The notes beneath the pieces are model-generated. The model was not told the DNA's origin. It worked only from the letters and a program-made list of their open reading frames with translations, and ran no database searches. A stretch of DNA of 64,000 bases from Kalaharituber pfeilii. Lineage: Eukaryota; Ascomycota; Pezizomycetes; Pezizales; Pezizaceae. The stretch covers positions 248,001 to 312,000 of the forward strand of contig WHUZ01000065.1 in the NCBI GenBank assembly GCA_015179045.1, written 5' to 3'. Positions within the stretch are counted from its first letter, which is position 1. The number at the start of each line of letters is the position of its first letter. The translations under genes and the position numbers were made by a program. Positions 55,836 to 64,000 of the stretch are shown piece after piece.

Positions 55836-57733
55836 GCTATAGAGGGAGCTATGGTGCTCCGACCGACTATGGGGAAGCGACCGAGCAAAAAGGGAATTGT
55901 GACACAGGGGTAGTCTTAGTGATAGTCTTCTTTCTGAAGGCGACAGCCATGTAGATAGGTATACATCAACAAAATGGTGAAGTCAAAGTCGAAGTTTAAG
56001 GACCCGGAGTCAGATATGAATAGAGCAATTGATTTTGCTCGCAAAAATCCAGATGTGAAAAGATCCTCAGTTGCGCATCAGTTCGGAGTGAATCAAGTGA
56101 CCTTACGGCGAAGACTTAATGGTACACAAAAAGCAAGACGCCATGCACATGTAGAGCAACAATTGCTGTCTGCAGGAGAAGAAAAATCTATTGTTGAGTG
56201 GTGTGAAATTATGGCAGATATGGGATTTCCTTGTCATATTCCTATGTTGGAATCCATGGTGATATTGGTACTAAAGTCACGAAATGTTTCACGAATTTTT
56301 ATTGGGCAACAATTGTATCAGCGCTTTTTAGCACGGCATCCAGATATTCAATATCGTTATGTTCAATATTTGGAGCGAGCTAGAGCATCTAAATCTGCAG
56401 ATGCTGCAACTCAGGCAGATTTTTATGATAAGCTTGCAAAGTTACCACCCGGCAGTCTTTATCCAGATCGCATCCCATCTCGCTGCTTAATTGTTGATGG
56501 ACATAGTTCGCATATCCATTACAGTGTTGTAGACTATGCATTAAAGAACAATATTCATATGCTATGTCTTCCGCCACATTCTACACACCTTATGCAACCG
56601 CTTGATGTTGGCTTATTCTCTCCACTTCAGACTGCTTATGATAATCAACTTCGAGATTGGATATACGACAATCCTACCAAGATTCTCCGCAAACCTGACT
56701 TCTGGGTTCTCCTTAGTGCTGCACGGAAGCTTACCTATACTAAAGAGAACATTATTTCATCTTGGGAGGCAAGTGGTTGTTTTCCTGTCAATGCTGATAG
56801 GATTACTACCGAACAGTTCTTATCTGAGGTGCAACCTTCCCCAGAAATACCGCCATCACCTCAACAACTCAAAACTCTCCATCAACAAGTCCGAGCAACC
56901 TTAAATACACCTACTCAGCTTCAGTTGCTGGATCAATATCACGAATTTGCTGAGCAGAAACTCCAGAAGTACCGGACTATTGAGCCTAACAACAAAGTGC
57001 TACAAAACTTCCGACATGGCAAAGTGTCAGAACCCACCTCACTCAGAGTCATTAATGGAGGCAGAGTGTTAGATCGCGACTATGTAATCAAGGAGCAGGC
57101 TCGAATTGCTGAAGTTCAGAAGAAGGAAGAAGAGAAGGCTGCACGCAAACAAGCAAGAGAACTTGCAAAGGCACAAAAACTTATCAGCAACTCTACTATC
57201 ACTAGCCAAGCTACACTTACCACTTCTGGGACTGCCACTCAACATCCAGTTGGATCACCGGTATGGCATATTGAAGTTGGGTACCTTGCTCCAGCAGAAC
57301 AATACCAGATGTATCGAGAACTTCAATTTTTCCAGTACACAATAGGTACAAAATCTCCATTCCATAGTACCCCTATCTCTTATTTATATTGCCTTGCCAT
57401 TCCTATGCCCTTTAACTAACATTTCCAGGTCCGGGTGGTGTAGGATATGACCAAAAAGTGTAGGTGGTGGGCGTTGGTTAAGCTGGGGGGGGGATTGTAG
57501 GACTGCGCTATGTTTTGCTCAATTTCTTTCTCTAATATACCTGTATTTTTATTATTAGACTTTTTTTTCTATTGTCGCTAGGTCATATTCACTTAACTTC
57601 ATTTTTATTTCCACCCGCAAGGCATGGTTGTTGTGTTGTTCAATGTTGCGTTGAGGTGCGGGGATCACAAATTTGGCCAAATTTGGTCGGTCGCTTCTCC
57701 ATAGTCGGTCGGAGCACCATAGCTCCCTCTACC
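55836..57733 (+). mobile_element. Pogo/Fot1-like element, inner TIRs recognised
   Basis: GCTATAGAGGGAGCTATGGT then GCTCCGACCGACTATGGGGA at 55836-55883 is the inverted, nearly identical copy of 57687-57733. Sequence outside these arms (CAGTCTACCCTTGCTATA on the left) still shows weak symmetry, so the true ends may be up to about 15 bases further out, at TA dinucleotides. Confidence 0.75.
55974..57419 (+). CDS. Pogo-like transposase with internal in-frame deletion, 481 aa
   Basis: ATG 55974 starts MVKSKSKFKDPESDMNRAID. A psq/CENP-B type HTH follows (VKRSSVAHQFGVNQVTLRRR) and a second DNA-binding region (LSAGEEKSIVEWCEIMADMG). Then, after HPDIQYRYVQYLERARASKS, the frame jumps to LIVDGHSSHIHYSVVDYALK (second Asp) and HLMQPLDVGLFSPLQTAYDN (third Asp). 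Compared with the gene at 62115-63859, about 140 codons including the first catalytic Asp (NMDEKG) are missing, yet the frame stays open to the stop. It cannot be a normal transposase; it could bind DNA as a repressor-like derivative, or be neutral. The C-terminus is rich in Gln and Lys/Glu helices. Confidence 0.72.
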   Translation: MVKSKSKFKDPESDMNRAIDFARKNPDVKRSSVAHQFGVNQVTLRRRLNGTQKARRHAHVEQQLLSAGEEKSIVEWCEIMADMGFPCHIPMLESMVILVLKSRNVSRIFIGQQLYQRFLARHPDIQYRYVQYLERARASKSADAATQADFYDKLAKLPPGSLYPDRIPSRCLIVDGHSSHIHYSVVDYALKNNIHMLCLPPHSTHLMQPLDVGLFSPLQTAYDNQLRDWIYDNPTKILRKPDFWVLLSAARKLTYTKENIISSWEASGCFPVNADRITTEQFLSEVQPSPEIPPSPQQLKTLHQQVRATLNTPTQLQLLDQYHEFAEQKLQKYRTIEPNNKVLQNFRHGKVSEPTSLRVINGGRVLDRDYVIKEQARIAEVQKKEEEKAARKQARELAKAQKLISNSTITSQATLTTSGTATQHPVGSPVWHIEVGYLAPAEQYQMYRELQFFQYTIGTKSPFHSTPISYLYCLAIPMPFN

Positions 57734-58758
57734 GGACCTCGCTATACAGGAAACCTTGCTTACCGGGCGCCCTAACAATCCCGGACTGGATAGAAACCTC
57801 CAGATAAGTACCCCCTGCCTCCATACAAATAATATCTGCTATACCGGACACACTAATGCTAATACATCTTAGACTACTCCATTTCACACTTGGCTACCAT
57901 CACTGCTGCCATCACTGCTGCCACCACTGCTGTCACTGCTTCTGCTAAGCCGTTGCTACTACTGCTACCATTACTTGCTACAATGTTGTTCGAGTAATGG
58001 AAACTGGGCACTTCGTATGTTCCGAGATTAATTGCTAACCACGGAGTTGTGATGGCATTCAAAAGATTCAGGCCAAAGACCAGCACTTCGTTCCAATAAC
58101 AGTAACGTAGATTTTCACATATGGTAGAATCCGTCAATGGACACGTCAACAAAACCCTAGTAATCTTCATTATGTTTTTTTTTTTTTTTTTTTGTTTTAA
58201 CTCTCCAAATGATCATGTAGAATTTCAACCCCAACAAGTTCCTAAGCGATCATTTTGAAAGAGGGAGGGAGGGTACCCCTCTTTCAAAAAATTGTTTCGA
58301 ACGCTCTACCAAACAATAAAACAGGGATACGGACCCCAGTTTTATTTCAAAGCCAGGGTTTAAATTTCACATAAATCCTTAGGGAAAGGCACCCATTGGA
58401 CGGTGAATCTGCTTGGGGCTTGGATACTGTACAGGCATTGTTTTGTGTGAATTCCTTAACACTACTGTTCTACCCGGGGTTGCCGTATGCCAGGATTCAC
58501 CTGCACGTTCAGCCAAACAGTGATCCATTCCATACACAACCTGCAGGGGTTTGGTGACTAGAGCTGCAATTGTCGAAGGGGGTAAAAGGGTAGTTGCACT
58601 TTGGAAAAGACAGTGATGCAAAGTGCAGTACAGCATCTAGAAATGGGCAACGACGACGTGCATAGCACGGTACGGAGAGGCTGAGAGCCAGTCAAGCGTG
58701 TGTAACCTTTTTTGGGGACAGCAAAAAAGGGAGCTAAGCTGGGTTTACGCCGAACCAA
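57734..58758. other. Intergenic; upstream flank of Clr5 copy 2
   Basis: Has a GCTGCCATCACT/GCTGCTACTACT triplet-rich segment (57900-57970), a T-run (58173-58190), and flank sequence (CCAAAGACCAGCACTTCGTT) shared with 30.0 and 38.8 kb. No gene is supported. Confidence 0.45.
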
Positions 58759-58767
58759 CTATAAATA
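58759..58767 (+). promoter_or_regulatory. TATA-like box of Clr5 gene copy 2
   Basis: CTATAAATA about 158 bases before ATG 58918, at the position equivalent to TATATAAG in copy 1. Confidence 0.5.
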
Positions 58768-58917
58768 TGTGGATTTCCCCCAGCCTATTTTGAATTCCAA
58801 ACTTGAGATTCCCATCATCGCAATTACAATATCGACTTGATCTCTACGCCCATTACAAATATTCTTTCCCCAGGCAACACAACTTCCATCAACCTGATTA
58901 CTGCATTGATTACTGCT

Positions 58918-61001
58918 ATGGCACGCAAAAATGGGCGGTATCCTTGGCGACAGTATAAAAATGAAATAAAGCGACTGTAAGTTCGCTATCCACACTCATT
59001 GCTAGAGCAGCCTGTATCAAGAATTGATACACATATGACATACTTTGAGCACAGTAGCATATGTTAATCCATTGAAAGATTAGCTAACCATTTCATACAG
59101 CTACATTGACGAAGGTTACACCTTACAGCGGTTGCAAGATCACTTCAGAAACTTGAATCCTCCATTTCCCCCCAGGTTTGAACAAAACACTCTGCTTCTA
59201 AGTCTGTGACATGTCAGCTAACATAATACTACAAGTGAACGAGCTTTCAAGAGACGTTTGCAGGTATGGGGTTTCCAAAAGTACAAGCGAAAAAGCCAAG
59301 CAGGTACTGGAAAACGCACTCGAGCAGTACACTCAATGCTGCTTAATGATACGGGCCTAGCTCATGCTCCTGCCCTTCCCAATCCTGCGGCGGTACCTAG
59401 TTCATCAATGCGAAGCTGTACAATCCAGTTGAATACATCAGTGGACAAAAGTGAACTGGAATCGGAGCCAACCCTAGATCAAGCTGAGAATGCTCTACTT
59501 CTACTCGAGTCATTAAATACAGTGAGGAAATTGGCACAGCATGGCGACATCATTCTTAATAGAAGTGGCACACTGAAAGCATTAGGGAATGCGGGGAGGC
59601 TGGTGGAGGACCCAGGCCATGCGGTATGGCAACAGTACTTGGGACAAGGGCCTGTTTCATTGTCCCTAGCAGAAAGGCTTGGCTTAGAGGACCTTTATGT
59701 GATGTGCGGACGGGATGATGATTACGTCAGTGACTATGCTTTCTTTATGAGAAGATGCCGCTGGTTGATAGCAATGCATGATACAGCAGAGCAGCATCGA
59801 GAGGATTCACTACAGTTGTGTCATGAGAAGCATGCACTTACACTTTCCACACTTATAACAGTGTGGGATACTAAAATACTCACTTGTCAGTTTCCTCGAC
59901 TGCTAGATATCCTTTCTAGTACCGCTCAGCTTAATAAGAATTCAATAAGCCAACAGCTGAAGGTGATGGACCAATTTCTCAAAATTGCCAGAATGTCGAG
60001 GTATGTCCATAGCCGTATCTAATAGTAATGGAGTGAAGTTTGGAGTTCAATATCCTTAGAAGAGTATACACTAATTTGTGGAATGAGGATTCGAAAGCAG
60101 CTCTCTTGTGGACTCCACACTCGCAGATGTGCCTGACGGCAGTGAACCTTTAAGCCATATCCGAGCCTATATGGACCGCCTTGATTCCTCTGCATTAGAA
60201 AACCAAGAGAAGCTCTTACAGTCTATAGAACAAGTCAGAGTTATGATTCAGTGCCATTTTCCCAATCTCACCGGCAATAATTTTAGACCATCCCTAAAGA
60301 GTATCGCTTTATTTCTCTCTGATGTTCGGGATACAGAGTTCACAGGTCTCATTGGCCTATTCTTTCACCATGGCCTCCTGACATGGATAACCATGTTGAT
60401 AAATTTCCCCCAGGAACATGAAATGGCGAAAACTCACCTCCAAAATGTCGTCCTGTGGTTATTTGCTGAGAGACTTTTCACACTAAGAGATGAGTTGGTT
60501 AGAATTCGAAGAGCAGCATTTGATAATGTTCCCCAGGACAAATGGACCCGGCTTTATTGGGCTATCGTACGACATCCTTTCAGTCGTATTTCGTACTGGA
60601 TCAAGGACTGTGGATTTCGGTTCTATGTACAGCGATTCTTACATGTCAAAACTGCGCACTCTGATTCTTGTGGGGACTCGTGCAATCTGAAGAAAAATTT
60701 TGACATAGAAAAATTGAAATTCAGCACCCGGTGCCCTCGAAGGAAGATCCACGTAAGTGGGGTGTCAATATCACGCTCACAAACAATCCCACTTTCAGAG
60801 CACTGGTGCCAGTGCTGTATGGATGAAATTGACCCGGACGAACTCTGTGGCCGCAAATTCGGCCCATGTTGCAAGGGTCACATGCCGCCGGTATCTACAA
60901 CATCCGAGTCTGATTCAGAGTTTCCGGAGCCAGATTCAGACTCATCCGATTCAGAGTTTCCGGACTCAGATTCAGACTCATCCGAGTCAGACGACAGCTG
61001 A
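58918..61001 (+). CDS. Clr5-domain protein with Cys-rich C-terminus, copy 2, 600 aa
   Basis: Exons are 58918-58976, 59101-59175, 59236-60000 and 60098-61001, with all joins in phase 2 and the same intron positions as copy 1. The Clr5 domain at residues about 8-60 reads YPWRQYKNEIKRLYIDEGYT, LQRLQDHF, SERAFKRRLQVWGFQKYK. The middle has CRWLIAMHDTAEQHREDSL and SIEQVRVMIQCHFP. The end has HSDSCGDSCNLKK and HWCQCCMDEIDPDELCGRKF then GPCCKGH, and a long Ser/Asp/Glu tail built from a 48-bp repeat (about 60905-60990). Domain order and Cys positions match copy 1 while the middle has diverged, which suggests two functional paralogues. Role unknown; a nucleic-acid-binding or zinc protein is the likeliest inference. 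Confidence 0.82.
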
Positions 61002-61143
61002 ACTCAATCCAGGGAGAAATCCAGCTCTCCGAATGCCAGCATTACGAAGGAAACCAAGCTTGCTATCCCGCACTCCATGCTTTTTTTTTCCCTGCTAAGT
61101 GTCGATTTTCCTTTGTCAACCTTCCAATTTCCCTCATTTCTTC

Positions 61144-61175
<32 letters not shown>

Positions 61176-62114
61176 TTTGGCTTCCTGCAAGTTTTTGCTT
61201 GTTCTAGTTTTGTTTTGTTGCGGAAGCGGTCTGGTAGGATTTTCGATGAAGGGTACAGGAAGCGGGGGCAAGGGGGGGGGGGGGGGGAGGGCGGAGAAGT
61301 AGCTCTGTTTCTTTTATTTTTTTTCCTTTCAGTTCGACTATTGCTCAATGTATTTCTTAAACCACCTGATTATCCTTGTGCAAGCATGTTTCGAGCTTTC
61401 AAATTTAATTTTTTGCTGTATGGTGGTCCAGTGTGATGTTGTTACGGAGGATCCAGTCTAGGAGATGAGCACTATATTGAGATCTTCATCACCAAGCATC
61501 CTAGATTCAATATCTGTGAATGTTCTAGATTCAGAGAATGGTTTGATGATGTTCACTTTCATTGAACATTATATGCTTTTTTGTTTGTTTGTTTATTCCG
61601 GGGTGTATATTAATGACCCCCCGACCCCACTGTACCAGTACCTCTAGGAATAAAATTCACTTTTTTTGCTTACCGCATCTTTGAAATGTTACAGTTACTA
61701 TGTAGATTACTAATAGACAAGTGTAGCCTCATGCCACCGGCATTTTTGCTGTATAGTGGTCTGGGGGTGATGTCACGGAGGATCGAGCCTAAGAGACAAG
61801 TACTGTAGATGACTGGCTTACTAACCACGACGTGCTTACTAACCACTGAAAATCGGCATGGTTCCAGTTCACTTTTCGTACAATTATCTACATAAATACC
61901 ACTCTATACCCATGCAAATACCTATGCTTCTTAATTTCCTACAACTATATCCACACTGCTTTTATTTTTCGGCCTCTTCGCTGTTTTTCTGCTTGGCTTA
62001 CCGCTGGCTAACTCTGTGTTGGTGATAGGTGCGGATGCGGACCCAGGTTTCTCGGCACCATCGATGCGAGGGGGTATTTTCAACACAACCACAAGAGAGC
62101 GAGGCTCAGAAGGC
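61002..62114. other. Downstream flank of Clr5 copy 2
   Basis: Matches 41.5-42.1 kb and 26.7-27.5 kb in blocks (CTTCCAATTTCCCTCATTTC, CTCAATGTATTTCTTAAACC). Contains an (ATT)n microsatellite (61146-61172) and a G-run (61270-61287). A segment at about 61390-61480 is repeated at about 61740-61810. No gene is supported. Confidence 0.5.
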
Positions 62115-63859
62115 TTAGAAGATGAAGCTGGTAGCTATTAAAATTAGTAGAGATTTATTAATTAAAGAGATGTGGAAAAATACTTCTGAGTTCCTAGTGG
62201 TTGTTTCACCTGAATCCGGCACATCAACCACTGGAGAATTATCTAAAGAAATACCTGCTAGCCGGAGCCGGAGGAGTTCTGCACCTGTGATTGCTCTTGC
62301 AGTGGTAATAACCTTTCGTCCCTTATTGTTTTTTTCCTTGGATCGCCTATCCAATGCTATCTCCAAGTCACGAGTACGTTCCTTGTCCAGAATACTATGA
62401 GTGAGAGACTGCTCAGCCGCAGAGCTGAGCTTTTGGATTAGAAGTGGTATTTCTGGTGCTGCTGGGTTTTCTTTATGAAGATGAAGAGCATAAAGAGTGG
62501 TTTGTCGGACTGCGCGAGAATTGGATGGGGTAGGAGGTATAGTCTTCCGGGGATTAGAAAGCATAAATTTTGGGCTATGGACTGTCACAGCTCTGAGTGG
62601 GTTACTCCTGTTTGTAGGCTGCGGAAGCTTGCTTAAGACTACTCGATAGTTGATTGGCCATATACCACTGCTGGCAAATGCTGACTTGATATTTTTGGGA
62701 GTATAAGTAAGTTGACGAGCTTCTCGAAGAATGCTATATAGTGTCAGCTATTGATTCTAATTTAAATCAACCTTGAGGCTAGTCCAACATACGGTAGAAA
62801 GTTTCTCTTGCTAATAGCTTCACGTCCAGTTCGCATAGCCTGTTCTACACCACGAGCGTAATAATGCTGAAGGGGTCCAAATAGTCCAACGTCTAATGGC
62901 TGCAAGAGATGTGTGGTATGAGGTGGGAGGCAAAATACAATAATATCATGCTGTATACAATAATGCAGAAAGTTCCAACTAAAGTGAGAGTTGTGACCAT
63001 CAACGATAAGAAGTCGATATTGACGTGGAAGTGTTCGGAAAGAGGTGTGCGGTTCAAAACATAACCGAAGATAGTCTGCACTCAGGATTTGATTCGTCCA
63101 CCCTTTATCTGAATATGCGAAAACAGTATCTGAATCTTTTTCATTCAGATACTCATACCATGCATCTTGATGTGATTTTCCCTTATAAATAATCATGGGT
63201 GGTAGTAAAAATCCATCTGCAGCAACTGTTTCTAGTAATGTAATAATCTCACGATTTCCGTCTTTCATCATAGGTGGACTTTTCCTCCCTCGCCTACAAA
63301 TAACCTTCACTCGGGGTGACTTTCCCATCAATAAGCCCTTTTCATCCATATTATAGATATATTGTGGTGAAAGTTGGTAATCATCAATGACTTTCTGTAG
63401 CTTTCGAAGGGCATCCTTAATAACCATAGGATAGGAGGATAAAATCCGTTGTTTTTTGACTTGGGAACTGAACTTAGTAGCCAATTCGGGATTTCGGTCT
63501 AGAAATCGTGAAATCCAATGTTTTCCCGGATTTTTGTCACATTCTCGAGCTCGAAGAATTGTTCGTGCCATTTCGCGTACCATATCTACCCGAAGCGGTA
63601 ATCCCTGATTATCTAACCGTATACACCACTCCTTAATTACTTTCTCCTCTGCTGGTGTTAATAGCTGTATATCCTCATTCGCTTGTCTTCGACTTTTTGC
63701 ACCACCATTAATTCTTGCTCTTAATGTTGGATATGGTATCCCATAATTATCTGCAGCAGCTCTAATACTCTCTTCCTGTCCTAGGCGGTAGGCTTGTATT
63801 GCTTTTGCAATACTACATTCTCGCTGATCATCTTTCTGACGTTGTTTGATTCTACCCAT
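62115..63859 (-). CDS. Pogo/Fot1-like (DDE_1) transposase, 568 aa
   Basis: ATG 63859 starts MGRIKQRQKDDQRECSIAKA. A psq-type HTH (IRAAADNYGIPYPTLRARIN) and a CENP-B-like second half (LTPAEEKVIKEWCIRLDNQG) precede the DDE_1 domain. Catalytic Asp candidates are in YNMDEKGLLMG, LIVDGHNSHFSW and LLQPLDVGLFGPLQ. Exon 1 is 63859-62772; a 38-nt intron (62771-62734, donor GTTGAT, acceptor TATATAG) leads in phase 2 to exon 2, 62733-62115 (REARQLTYTPKNIKSAF, ASSGIWPINYR). The unusual short intron and weak donor make the join tentative; alternatively a small lesion separates the halves. The C-terminus has a basic coiled region. TIRs were not located; the right end may lie beyond the window. Likely the most intact transposase here. 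Confidence 0.8.
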
Positions 63860-64000
63860 GATTGACTGCTGGTGATAGTGAAGCCCGAGTTTTGCCAGAA
63901 TTCTATATTATTCTTCATCTACGGTTTCTAATGCACTGGTTAACCCCTCTCATGATCTCTCAGAAAAAGCAATTTTTGGTTGGTTCGTTAGCATGTCTTG
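63860..64000. other. Upstream of the pogo-like transposase, window edge
   Basis: No TIR or promoter recognised in the last 140 bases. Confidence 0.4.

Noticed and set aside
1..64000. tRNA, rRNA, CRISPR or secondary-metabolite cluster
   Set aside because: No cloverleaf or rRNA-like stretch recognised, repeats lack spacer structure, and no synthase or tailoring enzyme genes were seen.

Overview
The window looks like a gene-poor, transposon-rich stretch of a filamentous fungal genome, most likely an ascomycete. The reasons are dense short introns (about 40-130 nt) with GTAAGT/GTGAGT-type donors and CTAAC/CTGAC-type branch sites, a large UvrD-like (TRANK1-type) helicase gene, Clr5-domain genes, an F-box-like gene, and a typical fungal transposon set (MULE with FAR1/SWIM domains, Tc1/mariner, Fot1/pogo). 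I cannot name the species; a TE-rich Pezizomycete such as a truffle relative would fit, but that is a guess. I recognise no tRNA, rRNA or CRISPR array.

Layout. 0-0.3 kb: start of a gene running off the left edge. 0.3-6.8 kb: intergenic sequence with degenerate repeats. 6.8-8.5 kb: a deletion-derivative MULE with about 123-bp terminal inverted repeats (TIRs) and a perfect 9-bp target duplication, inserted in an older DDE transposon relic. 9.3-12.2 kb: a Tc1/mariner-like transposase gene whose 503-nt intron is filled by a minisatellite and whose 5' end is folded back as a near-perfect palindrome. 13.3-14.1 kb: the 3' half of a second Tc1 family. 15.4-25.1 kb: one 35-exon gene (minus strand) whose exon lengths and phases give a 2417-aa SF1 helicase; near its 3' end is a tandem array of tiny alternating exons. 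26-32 kb: two decayed copies of a Clr5-domain gene family. 34.4-36.6 kb: a two-exon F-box-like gene with an in-frame 66-bp duplication. 39.5-41.5 kb: an intact Clr5 gene. 44.1-45.6 kb: a Tc1 element with TIRs and a TA target site whose transposase carries one in-frame stop. 46.1-53.7 kb: a 7.6-kb MULE with TIRs of roughly 2.5 kb made of tandem repeats. 53.9-55.3 kb: a MITE and a Tc1 derivative sharing one TA. 55.8-57.7 kb: a pogo-like element whose ORF has lost the first catalytic Asp but stays open. 58.9-61.0 kb: a second intact Clr5 gene. 62.1-63.9 kb: a pogo/Fot1-like transposase with its DDD triad.

Scattered through the window are very short poly(A)-tailed insertions (36-57 bp, one of about 204 bp). 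Five of them have 10-15 bp target duplications. They fall into two related tail families, and at least three copies of one family begin at the same base, which suggests a minute retroposon rather than random 5' truncation.

Cellular genes are few: the helicase, the F-box-like gene, the Clr5 family (two intact, two decayed copies in a segmental duplication) and the partial gene at the left edge. Exon joins were worked out by hand from phase and splice consensus; homology calls are from remembered family motifs, not from searches.
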